A DNA stretch of 64,000 bases from Salticus scenicus (Eukaryota > Arthropoda > Arachnida > Araneae > Salticidae). The translations under genes and the position numbers were made by a program. The notes below the pieces were generated by a model. It made no database searches and was not told the DNA's origin. It was given only the letters and a program-made list of their open reading frames with translations. Every line of letters begins with the position of its first letter. The first letter of the stretch is position 1. Below are positions 10,535 to 20,842 of this stretch, piece after piece. Where the stretch lies: NCBI GenBank assembly GCA_963930645.1, contig OZ005660.1, positions 243,912,836 to 243,976,835 on the forward strand, written 5' to 3'.

Positions 10535-11306
10535 ATAAATTAATACTGCGTGTCCGGTGGGACTCGTCACATCATTATTATCATTATTATTATTCTGCGC
10601 CCCGCCTTCAGTTTAACAAAAGGAAAATTACTACTTAAAATAGTGTTTGGTCAAGAAAATATTAATTACTTTCATAAAACAGGATTTTAACATGTATAAA
10701 CATTTTGTCATTATTAATAAAAGAAATGTTCTGAATCTTAAAACTTAAATTAAAAAAAAAAAAAGAACAAAATATGAAATAAAAGTTATCTATTTTTTCT
10801 TTTAAATATTCACAACATTTTTGTTTTGATTTCACTGAGATAATCAAATTTTTATACGCATTTACACAAGTCTTTAAAAAAACAGTGGGTTTAAAAAATT
10901 ATAAATCAATCTTGTTCATATATTGGGTTATTTTATCGTTTTATTCATAAATTACTTACGTTTATAAGTTAACTCATTTCGTAAAGTTCTTAGCTACTTC
11001 AAAGTAACTAAGAACAAGTCATTTCTTTGTATTCCTACATCAATATAAATAAATAAAAATTTCATTGCGTTTTGTAATAAGCATAACTATTTTATTTGGA
11101 ACTTACTAACAGAGTTGTCAACTCTCCGAATTTTTATATCATAATGTCTTTTAAATTTATCTTCGTCTTAATCACAGAATTTACGATAATAAATAAAAAG
11201 AATATTTCTGTGAAAAAATATTGGTATTAAAAAATCCGGAGGGTTGGTAATTCTGTACTAATTATTTATATAGTTTACATACTTTGTCTTGAAATATTAG
11301 CAAGCC

Positions 11307-11308
<2 letters not shown>

Positions 11309-11344
<36 letters not shown>
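11309..11344. repeat. poly-T tract
   Basis: 36 consecutive T. The tract could be a retroposon tail on the minus strand, but no element body was recognised beside it. Confidence 0.95.
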
Positions 11345-11346
<2 letters not shown>

Positions 11347-11610
11347 GTTGAATTGCATTACTAGGTATTTCATGAAAACTTATATTGTCACGACGACTGT
11401 CTGAATTACAAAATGGAACAACGCAATAAACCATGTTTAAACATGATACATAATAAAACCCTCTCACATTTGTTAAATTAATAAAATACAAGCTAAAAAA
11501 CTCAATTGAAACTCAATTGAATAGTGGGATATAAACAGAACTTTATGCTTGGTATCAAGCGCCATCTGCCGGCTATGTTCTTCTTGTACTGTTGCCAAGA
11601 TTTCGAGCCA

Positions 11611-11642
11611 CTCGTCAGGCATTTAGTTAGAGAGGCTCTGGC
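11611..11642. repeat. 32-bp inverted repeat, right member
   Basis: Inverted partner of 8565-8596. About 75 bp further on, at 11717-11735, lies GAGGCACCGCAATTCCAGC, the inverted counterpart of 2597-2615. Confidence 0.6.
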
Positions 11643-11999
11643 AATGCCAAGTAAAGATCGTTCTTAACCACGCCCATCTACGAAAGTTCGTAACATTTAA
11701 GATAAGACTTAAGAACGAGGCACCGCAATTCCAGCAAAAAAAAAAAAAAAAAAAAAAAATTATTCTCAAATTTACAAAATTTTCAATCTCAAATTTTTAA
11801 ATCTGAGCCAAAAGTAGGAAGAAGTAGGAAAAAAGGTAACAGTTGTAAAAAGTAGGAGAAAATAGGAAAAGTAGGAGCTCTGCGGGGTCTGCAACTGACA
11901 CTCTGCACACAGACGGCTCACAATGCTGGCGTATCTCTGTGCATACTGTAATATGGAAGTCATTGATCATTCGTTTACAGGACTACACAAAAGATTTTA

Positions 12000-12610
12000 G
12001 TTACATTGGGACTATACTTGGAAATTACTCAAAATGAATTTAGTTTGTGTTAAGTGTTTTCATATAAGACTGAATATAACTTAAAGACAATACACAGGGA
12101 TACTCAAAATTAAGCGAAAACATTCACTTTTTACTGAACTTTACTGATAATGGCGCTACTACATTTTATCATGTCAACGAAAACTGCTCAGCAATGCAAA
12201 TGAATTTCTGATACTCTTTTCTGCAAATAAAGTGGTTTTTTTATGTTAAGTTTTCAGTTTTCAGTTTTTTTTTTTTTTTTTTTAAGTTAAGTTTTCAGTT
12301 TCTTTTTTTTTTTTTTTTTTTTTTTTTGTATATTTACGCATGTTGAGGATCTGTGAATTTAAAGTTGAATTTTTAACCATTGGTCTTTGTACATGTCTGT
12401 TATCTATGTAAATAAATAAAAAAAATAATATTAATAATCTTTGAATGCAATTTACATGTTGTATTTTGCAAATCATATAAGATTGCTATTTGAAAAGTTC
12501 GATCGAGATTGCTAAGATTCAAACAGTGGTGCGAGTAAAGTTGTCTGAGTAATTTAGAAGAAACTTTTAAATTTAATAACAGCCTTGAAATCTATATAAA
12601 TGTAGATATT
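12000..12610 (+). repeat. diverged direct repeat, copy 2
   Basis: Second copy of the segment at 9600-10250, interrupted by T-runs at about 12263-12282 and 12303-12327. Confidence 0.5.
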
Positions 12611-13002
12611 ATATTGAAATATGAGGGGGAGGTCCGGTAGGTGGCAACCCCTTCCCTTGTCCACAAAATTATTTATCAAATATAACTGTTCCTAAACTTA
12701 GTTTGAATTACTTCTAACGTAGGTATAAATGCAGTACTTGTCATCTTACCCCTCAATCTGCAGTCTGCTTATATAGAATCAAAATGCAGGGCCTGATTAT
12801 CGCACAGGCAGATTAAGCCCCGGCCTATGGCACTTATTCTTAACAAGGGGCCAAAAACTAAGCAAAATAATTTGAAATATATATATATATATATATATAT
12901 AGTGTTCTTTTAGGAAAAGATTTATTAAGGAATTAGTTTTTTGCTTATTGAATTAAATTTTGTAAAATTTCATAGCTAATTTCAAACTAAGTACACAGAT
13001 GG

Positions 13003-13295
13003 CAGCACTGATTTTGATCCAATAAAGGGATCACAGTCGTTTAGCCTTTGCTTTCGACAGGTCTTGGATTAAAAGTCTCAGGGATAAATTGGATCGGTCA
13101 AACTGATCCAGAGGCTGAACACAGCCGCTGTAAATGCACCATAGATCTATTATAAAAGCGGATGAGACTATGGGTGAGTCCGGCCTCCGGAACACTTCGA
13201 CCAATGAAACTGAGCCCTGAGACATTTGATGCACGACCGGTCGAAAACAGTGGCTGAACAACTCCGATCCTTTTATTGGATCAAAATCAGTGTTG
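13003..13295. mobile_element. MITE with long terminal inverted repeats
   Basis: The left end (CACTGATTTTGATCCAATAA from 13006) is inverted at the right end (13266-13292), about 27 bp with one or two mismatches. The interior is relatively GC-rich and contains a CACGACCGGTCGA block. No clear target duplication was found, so the superfamily is undetermined. It has no coding capacity. Confidence 0.7.
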
Positions 13296-13837
13296 CAAAA
13301 AAAAAAAAAAAAAAAGATTTTTATAACAGTTTTTTAAATTATCATTCATTTGATTCAAATCTTCATTAAATTGATTTGTTAAATTCAATTAACTCTGATG
13401 ATTTCAGTCAATAATATTTTAAATGTTTAATATATTCATGATTTTTTATTAATATTATTGTTATTTAAATACAAATTAAATGCTGATTTTTAAATATTGT
13501 TAATTAATTTTATGTTTGAATGCTGAAATTTAATGCAAATATTTAGTATTCAAACATAAAAATTTTTCATAAAAATTAACTGATCGATAAATTCCCAAAG
13601 TAGTTTACAAACAAATTTCAAATATTTTGTTGAACTCAAAATTAAAGAAAAAAAAAAATGTTAGCAGGGAGCATTTTAAAATTTTATTCTATTAAATTTA
13701 AATAATATTCGATGAATTTTAAATTGCATTATTGTATATTTCAATCCATTGTATGCATATATATATAATTCTAAAACAATTATACAGTTATTTACAAAAA
13801 AAAAAAAAAAAAAAAAAGGCTTGCATGCATATTCGCG

Positions 13838-14130
13838 TTTGTAAGAACCGATAGATGACATAACCAGAGTAATGTCCAATTGCCAATCATAGCAATGGAT
13901 CAGTAAATGGATCAAATGACTCGGAAAAATTTCTTGGGCGATTTGATCCACGACCGGTCCATGGAGCACATTACACTGGGCGACTTTGATCCAGACCGGT
14001 GCATGAGACTGGAAGCCTTATTGTTCCACGATCAATTGGATCTATCCTGGATCGGCCAAGAGCCTGAAACCGCCCTATGGGAACCTTTTTCAGTGGCAAA
14101 GATCATTCATAAAACAGTCACGTGACTGCT
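13838..14130. repeat. relative of the 13003-13295 element
   Basis: Rich in GGATC motifs and shares the block TTTGATCCACGACCGGTC with the neighbouring MITE. Terminal repeats are not intact. An open frame on the plus strand is a consequence of higher GC here and has no recognised domain. Confidence 0.45.
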
Positions 14131-14650
14131 TGAACTACAGGAAGCCAAACTGGCCAATATTGAAATTTTCTCGCCAAGCTCTAAACTCTGCTTCACTTAC
14201 GCAGATGATATCTTTCTTTTTTGAAAGTTCTTTTCATAATTTTTATTTCCCTTTAAAAGTTAGATTGTTTTAAATATAAAAGAAATTTTATCACAAACAA
14301 TAGTAATTACATGTTCTGTAAAAAGTCCTAAAAGTTATCTAAAATGAGGATTATTGTATTTTAATATTTCGTACTTTTTAAGTAATTATTTTTGTAAAAT
14401 GTTTATAACTGTTAAATTTTGTGCTTTTTAAAAAGTAAATTAGTTTAAATATGTTATACCGTATATTAATTTCAAGGCATTCCATGATTATTTATGGGAG
14501 TTAAAGCGGATATAGACAGACAGACAAACTGAACTTAAAAGTACATTTGAACTTTGTTGGAAAATATTAATAACAAGGTTAAAATAATTTTAAGCAGCTG
14601 TAGTGTTTTACGCAAGATTTGCTTGCTGTATCTTTTAATAAAAGTTAAAA

Positions 14651-14689
<39 letters not shown>

Positions 14690-15660
14690 TCAAAATAAAA
14701 AATCGCCAATAAAGTAAAAATGCCAAAAATGTAACCTATTTTCAGTAGTCAGCTGTTTCATCTTTTCTTATATTTCCTTAATAATGGAATGCTCTGTCCA
14801 CTCTTATAAGTCTATGAAATGTACTGAAACTTTATGAATGGCTAGTTAAAAACCTAACTGCACGAGTTTAATGAGTTTTGGCTTTACGAATACACTCAAT
14901 ATAACATTATCCCATTCAAGAACGTTACATAGAATTTTATATTTTATATCACTTCAAACTGGTATACCCTTTCCAATGTTTAAAAATATAAATTATTAAA
15001 AATGTTGAAAATTTGTAAGTAATCATTGTTGCATACGTATGTATAAATTGGGATTATCTTTTTTTTTAAAAAGTAGGTAATTATCATCTCTTCCCTCCTT
15101 AAGTATGTTTTATGTGTTTAATTTCTGTTCCTATTCATGTATTACATACATATGCGCGTGCATGTATTATTTTATTTATCTGATAAAAATTTTCAAAATT
15201 TCTCTATGTAATAATTGCAAATAAATTATTGCAACAAATTCATAATGCTGTTTATTATAACGATTGTACATTTTTCATAACATCTTGAAAAATCTTAGCC
15301 CTCCTCCCAAATGTTGAGTTCTAGATTCGGCACTGGGATAGATTGACCGGAGAACCACGAATTTTTTTCAAATTGGAGGAAAGTACGTGGTTATGAGAGC
15401 ACGTGACGTCTCGAAAGCTGCTATCTGACGAAAGAACATAAATTCAGAAGTATAATCTACTACATCTCAAAGCTACTGAAAGACTTTCTTGAGCTCAAGA
15501 AAGGGTTATTTTTAAGCATAAACGAAATACGAAATCCATAAATGTAAACAACGAGCGCAACAGTTGGGATAATTTCCCTCTCAGAGGTTTCAAAGGAATG
15601 AGAATAGAGGATACTGTGGAATCGCGATTCCCTGATTGGAGGACTTCATGCTAAAAACTA
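14130..15660. other. AT-rich non-coding stretch
   Basis: A (TA)n run near 14651-14689. No gene or complete element recognised. Confidence 0.5.
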
Positions 15661-15729
15661 CCGTATGTGATTCTAACAGTCGAAAGTGTGTGATTGAAGA
15701 GTATATTGAGGATTTTTTTTTCTTTTACT

Positions 15730-15750
15730 GGGTTTTACGTCGCATGAGTG
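15730..15750 (+). repeat. short conserved repeat motif
   Basis: GGGTTTTACGTCGCATGAG, matched at 58729-58749 by GGGTTTTGTGTCGCATTAG inside a foldback. Probably a fragment shared by dispersed repeats; no function assigned. Confidence 0.35.
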
Positions 15751-16163
15751 TTGCGCAAATATACGTGAGGCGAAAGTATTAAACGGTAGTATTTCATCGG
15801 TTTCCCCATGCAAAACCTGTTTATGAGACAGTATGTGCCTTTCACATACATGTATAATGCCTTTCACATGGAACTTTGTCTGATAGCGGCTTAATACTAT
15901 CACTTTTCATAAATGAAGAATGCCCATCGAATTGTTGTTTTCTATTTGCTGTGGAAGTTAAGCTCAGAAGGATATTGAAAATAAAGAAATGTTTTTTAAT
16001 TGTATATTCTCAAATTACTCGCGATGAAACAGCGACTCTCGCAAAATTAGTGATATTGCAGACCTCTATTTTTTTTAAAGAGGATTGATATTTTGTATAG
16101 GTCGACGTATTCATACTGGTGAAAAGGCAAAATTGGGAAAGGCAGCCAAAATTATTCTCTTAA

Positions 16164-16629
16164 CCCATTAACCGCCATAACTAGAAATAGTGATTTTTTT
16201 TCTAAATACAAACAGTAACAATCATTTTTTTTATTATCATAGATAACAATAATTTACAATAACATTATGAAAATTGGTCTCACCTTACGAAAAATAGAGT
16301 GCTGAATTTGTACAACTTCAGGGAAATAAGAGTATAAAATGAATACAAATAAATGTTTATGGAAATTTTCTTGAGAGAGCATGAAACAGCAAAAACTACA
16401 GATGGTTTCAAAAGTAAACTCTTTGAAATATGAAGATTTTCAAAAGTTTTGTTTTGTAGAGTGCTTTCAAGTTTAAAATTTATTTTTAAATATAAAATTA
16501 TTTTTTAGATCTATTTTTTTGTAATAAAATAAACATGTTATTTTCTTACTTAAAAAAATACTTAATATAAAATATCTTTCACAGTTAACAGTTAAACACA
16601 ATTCTTTCTGGTTTTGAGTTGTTAATGGG
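16164..16629. mobile_element. piggyBac-like MITE
   Basis: Flanked by TTAA on both sides (16160-16163 and 16630-16633). The termini CCCATTAAC and GTTAATGGG are inverted. TTAA duplication is the piggyBac signature. The 466-bp interior is AT-rich and non-coding, so it would need a transposase in trans. Confidence 0.75.
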
Positions 16630-16968
16630 TTAACGAAAAATCTTGTGTAAAATAGCATAACTGTTTAAATAAAAGTTTGGCCATGCTAATGCTAATGTGT
16701 TTACTTTGCATTATAAACATATTTTAAATTCAAATTGGGCCCTCCGAGGCCGAGTGGATATGTCTCCACACTGCTGATCGCCTTCGAGCGTAGGAGAGGA
16801 GGTTCGATTCCCCCACTGGCCCTGGGTGTTTTCTCCAATTCTTCGTACTGTAATTCTGTCATGTGCTATCTGTCGTTATCTGACGATGATTTACAAGCAG
16901 GCTGTAAGTCAAGCATACAAATCTGATGTAGGGGTGACGCGTGTACCTAGGGCCACCCCACTTTATTT

Positions 16969-17152
16969 CAGTGGCGGCTCGTGCTCCGAAAATAGGACAC
17001 ACTGTATTCAATTATAGAATATAAATTTACGTTTAAATAAGTATTTTTAGTTAATTTTAGCCAAGACCATGCTTAATAAAAGTTATGCATTGAAAATACT
17101 TAAATAGTCTTTTTGAGCTCTTCACCTATTTTCGGTTCACGATCCGCCACTG
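16969..17152. mobile_element. hAT-type MITE (CAGTGGCGG family)
   Basis: The left terminus CAGTGGCGGCTCGTGCTCCG and an ensuing AAAATAGG are inverted at the right end (about 17125-17152). Target duplication CTTTATTT / CGTTATTT (16961-16968, 17153-17160) has 7 of 8 identical. 184 bp, non-coding. Confidence 0.8.
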
Positions 17153-17530
17153 CGTTATTTGAATAATATTTAATTTTAGGTTTTAATACTCAATTGGGCA
17201 AGTAACAACACCAATTGCCACTTTTACAACTACTTTGGTATTTTCGAGGAGAAAGTTTTGACATGTTACACGTAGAAAATGAATTTACATGGTTTGAAGT
17301 AAAATTTTGCAGCTCAACTCTTTTGCTATTTTACAAAGGCAAATAAAATACTTTTCTTTCATTTCTAGTGTATAATTTTGCTTTTTATATTGAGTAATAA
17401 AGGAGATATTTGATTAGTCCTCTCTGCTTACGGATTTTTAGTGGACAGCATTTTGAATGAAGTTACTAAATCTTGTATCTAGGGCCACATAGCTGCTTTG
17501 TACCTAGGGCCAGTGTGTTTGGACTTTTAA

Positions 17531-17815
17531 CACTTTCGCAACCGCATGTTTCTGTCTTTTTGACAGTAAGGTCCGCCTGTGGGCGTTTTCAAAACAAAAT
17601 TTTCCGTATTCACATTTATATTACAAATAGATATGCATTTATAATCATTCTCATTCTAATCAAAGTATTTGCATCCATAGTATTCTGATTGTACAAAAAT
17701 GAATATTGTGTATATTTTTTAGAAACAAATAACATACAAATTGCAAAAGAAGCGCTCTCTGGTAGAGTTTTATATTTTCAAATGACGTGAATCTACGTCA
17801 GCGGTCGCGAAAGTG
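17531..17815. mobile_element. piggyBac-like MITE
   Basis: TTAA on both sides (17527-17530, 17816-17819). Terminal repeats CACTTTCGCAACCGC and GCGGTCGCGAAAGTG are inverted with one mismatch. 285 bp, non-coding. A different family from the TTAA element at 16164. Confidence 0.82.
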
Positions 17816-17867
17816 TTAAGAAACACAGTACAGTCTGTAGTAATTGGATGTTGGCAAACCCTGGTAA

Positions 17868-18961
17868 ACTAGAGCCCCTAAATAAAATAATAGGCCGGCG
17901 CATCACCGCCATTTTTTTGCCTCCGAAGAGGACAGCATTTCCACTTGGCGTCCTTATCGCTTCCCTAATGATTTCAAGAAATCTTGATCTGAAGCTAATC
18001 CGGTTAAGATAAGAACAACAAGCAACAATAATATTCCTAAAAACACATTTTTTCACAGTACATTCTCAGGATGTCATTTTATTCTAAGGATATCCTATGG
18101 ATGTACGAAGTATTGTTAGGGCGGTTACTGTTTCTTTTACAAAATGTCGCCAAAACTCAAATACACAGTAATAGAAAATCTGTGAACACTTTATATTCAC
18201 TTCTTGAATGATTATAGCAGTTTATCGCTAAACAAACTTCCATAACATAATTTACTTAGTTAAAATTATAAAATATAATAAAACAAGTTACTTTAAAGTA
18301 ACATAAGACAATAAAAAAAATTTTTGTCGTTTGTTTACCAGAGAAATGCGCTGGGTACATGTGGCAACCCTAAGGCAACAAAATGCCTGATGCGCCAGCT
18401 CGTATATATAGGAGCCTTAGGTAAACCAATCACCATATATGACGTTGCTGAAAATGTTGAGTCCTATCTAAGGATCCTCCTATATATATGAGCTGGCGCA
18501 TCAGGCATTTTGTTGCCTTAGGGTTGCCAAATATACCCAGCGCGTTTCTCTGATGAACAAACGACAAACATTTTTTTTTAATCGTTTTACGTTACTTTAG
18601 AGAAACTTGTTTTATTATATTTCATAATTTTAACTAAGTAAACTATGATATGGAAGTTTGTTTAGCGATAAAATGCTATAATCATTCAAGAAGTGAATAT
18701 AAAGTCTTCACAGACCTGCTATTACTGTGTATTTGAGTTTTGGCGACATTTTGTAAAAGAAACAGAAACTGCCCTAACAACACATCTTACCCCAGTATTA
18801 TTGTTGATTATTGCTCTTATCTTAACCGGATTAGCTTCAGATCAAGATTTCTTAAAATCATTAGGAAAGCGATAAGGACGCAAAGCGGGAATGCTGTCCT
18901 CTTCGGAGGCAAAAAAATGGCAGCGATGCGCCGGCCTATTATTTTATTTAGGGGCTCTAGT
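17868..18961. mobile_element. 1.1-kb foldback element
   Basis: Two arms of about 500 bp face each other: ACTAGAGCCCCTAAATAAAA at 17868 is inverted at about 18942-18961. The match continues inward to GCTCGTATATATAGGAG at 18399-18414 and its inverse near 18477-18495. The left arm has an extra block of about 75 bp near 18035-18110. The central spacer is about 60 bp. Near-identical peptides appear on opposite strands in the two arms; they arise from the palindrome and are not evidence of a gene. No target duplication is obvious. Confidence 0.88.
18399..18495. promoter_or_regulatory. divergent TATA modules at the foldback centre
   Basis: TATATATA boxes in the two arms point outward in opposite directions. 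In the left arm an AACCAATCACC block (inverted CCAAT) lies upstream of the minus-strand box. The GCTCGTATATATAGGAG block is shared with the foldback at 6125-6556. Promoter activity is inferred. Confidence 0.4.
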
Positions 18962-19388
18962 CCTATACGTCGGCCTTTACTCCTGTAAACATTCTATCGG
19001 GCTTTCGTGTATCCGGCATATTGCCAATGAATCAACACACATTCACTAAGGATGAATATTTAAGTTAAAATGTGACTGAAAGACAAGATCCCTCGACAAA
19101 TTAAAAAAAAAAAAATCCAGGAAGTAAGTGAATTATCAATGATAGAACTGGATGTCTCTGTTTCGTGTCCTGTTGAAATTTCGAAACTTTCAACATCTAA
19201 TACCTTTTCGTGTGTCATGCTTGAACAGGTACGAACCTAAGCAAAACCTTTACCTAAAGCAAAACCTCCCACATCAGAGAAAAGATGTGACTAAAAACCA
19301 GGGAGATCTATAAATCCAAGAGACACTGCAGAAAAAAAAAGAAAAAGAAATTGAAGAAAAAAAGAATATTCTGTTAGAATATTCCAAA

Positions 19389-19402
19389 GGGGGGGGGGGG
19401 GG
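19389..19402. repeat. poly-G tract
   Basis: About 14 consecutive G following an A-rich purine stretch. Confidence 0.95.
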
Positions 19403-20012
19403 AGAAGAGAAAAATTTTGTGTTTCAAATTAAGGCAAAAACATGATAATTATTATATGATAAATAAATATATTACTTGATATTGTTTCTTTTATAAAATA
19501 CAGTTTAACTTGCTCATTTTCTATTCATTACAAAGTGAAATCTAAATGTGAGAGAATGACTCTAGGTACAATGAGGTCTGGCCCCAGATACAATGAGGGT
19601 GTTGTACGTAGGGCCCCGAGTGAAGTTTTTTTAAAAACCTTCTATTTGCCGGAATTTATTATTTTAGGTACTTATATCAATCCCAATTGGAAGCAATTAG
19701 TCCTAAATATATGTACACATCAGTTTGATAATTTTAAACAGGTCAAGGGCTCTGTTTTTGGGCAGTAAAAAAAAAAAGCGGTCCTAGGTACACGGGTCTC
19801 CCCTATATGTTATCAATAAAACAAACAAACAAATTCAAATTCAGTAATAAAAAATTATATTTTTGGAAAAGTGTCCAAAGGATTATTTTACCCTCACTAA
19901 AGAGCAAAATGGTCCTTCATTTAAAAAATAAGTGTAAATTGTTTTTTATCAGTTTATAAAAGTAATTACAATACATAATGAAATAAAATGAGCAAACTAC
20001 GTCATATATCTG

Positions 20013-20233
20013 TGTTATGTATCTGGCAACAACCAGATTAGAGAACCTTCCAAGCAGTGTGAGGCGCGCGTGCTTTGTTTACTTTTCTGAATTCCATAGT
20101 TTCGTATTGTACATGTTCGGTGTAGTTGTTGTTATGCTCGTTTGTGCCTGTGTATCTTAATGCTAATAAATGCTCTTTTGCGTGTATGTAAAACGAATCG
20201 TATCGTCTCTCGGTCTACCTTGCATACATGACA
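20013..20233 (+). repeat. 5' LTR candidate of retrotransposon A
   Basis: Begins TGTTATGTATCTGGCAAC and ends ACATGACA, so it has TG...CA ends, and carries AATAAA at 20165-20170. The sequence TGGCGACGAGGATGGG, a typical gypsy primer-binding site position and style, follows at 20241. Confidence 0.6.
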
Positions 20234-20240
20234 AAAGAGT

Positions 20241-20258
20241 TGGCGACGAGGATGGGAT
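20241..20258 (+). other. primer-binding site of retrotransposon A
   Basis: TGGCGACGAGGATGGG starts with TGG (complement of a tRNA CCA end) 7 bp after the LTR candidate and overlaps the likely gag start ATG at 20252. The tRNA was not identified. Confidence 0.5.
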
Positions 20259-20842
20259 CTTCGAACATTAATTTTGAATCTTATGATGCGTCTGTGGAAG
20301 ACTGGTCCAGTTATGTGGAACGTCTAGAATCTTACTTCGTTGTTAATGGAATCGAAGATAAAATGAAAGTCCCTGCTATTTTAAGCCTTATGGGAGCAAC
20401 AACGTATAAATTGTTAAAGAATCTGGCCACTCCGAACATTCCTTCTGAATTGACTTATCAAGATATCGTAAAATTACTTTCGGAACATTTGAATCCTAAA
20501 CCACTAGAGATGACAGAACGGTTTCGTTTCTACAAGAGGAAGCAATTTGAAGGTGAGTCCATTGCAAATTATTGTGCCGAATTACAAAAACTGTCGATAC
20601 ACTGTAACTTTGGAAACAATTTAAGTACGATGCTTCGTGATAAATTGGTGATGGGTCTCAAAAACGAAAATATACAGAAAAAGCTGTTAGCAAAGGATAA
20701 GTTAACATACGAAAAAGCTAAGAGCATTGCATTCGCAATGGAATCTGCTCAGAGAGATGTGTGTGAAATTCAGAATCAAATGGTATCGATAAAAAGATTA
20801 CATAGTTCGCAAGATAAAACTATCAAAAAAAGATTTTTCTAA
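20252..20842 (+). pseudogene. gag of retrotransposon A (frameshifted)
   Basis: About 196 codons encode a gypsy-type capsid region without zinc fingers. I chose the ATG at 20252 because the upstream ATG (20228) lies within the LTR end/primer-binding region. The frame ends at a TAA just after a run of seven A (20825-20831). Two CCHC zinc knuckles, CYRCDSTQHLAHEC and CRNCLKNGHLAKVC, lie directly downstream but in the next (+1) frame, joined to pol. In related elements the knuckles belong to gag. This could be a one-base slip in the A-run (mutation) or a programmed +1 shift; mutation is simpler. The product would coat element RNA in cytoplasmic particles. Confidence 0.82.

Larger units (their letters stand above)
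16931..19803. mobile_element. TA-flanked non-autonomous transposon with subterminal repeats
   Basis: Flanked by TA (16929-16930, 19804-19805). The termini GGGGTGACGCGTGTACC and its diverged complement extend inward through GTACCTAGGGCC. That 12-mer recurs at 16943-16954, 17475-17486 (one change), 17500-17511, 19604-19615 (one change) and inverted at 19780-19791. TA duplication points to the Tc1/mariner/pogo group. No transposase frame survives; three other elements have inserted inside. Confidence 0.75.
16737..19830 (+). mobile_element. tRNA-derived SINE, split by a DNA transposon
   Basis: The 5' head (16737-16822) looks like a class II tRNA (Ser/Leu-like): acceptor pairing GGGCC/GGCCC, A box AGGCCGAGTGGATA (16747-16760), a long variable region and B box GGTTCGATTCC (16801-16811). 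The body runs to 16928, is interrupted by the element at 16931-19803, and resumes to an AAAC-repeat tail ending at 19830. The 11-bp target duplication AAATTCAAATT lies at 16726-16736 and 19831-19841, which fixes both ends. Without the insertion the SINE is about 220 bp. Confidence 0.88.

Noticed and set aside
13907..14125. Plus-strand frame of 72 codons
   Set aside because: Sits in a GGATC-rich repeat related to the adjacent MITE; open because of locally higher GC.
16103..16126. RRIHTGEK, a C2H2 linker-like peptide
   Set aside because: Single eight-residue match with no finger before or after it; could be a remnant but cannot be supported.
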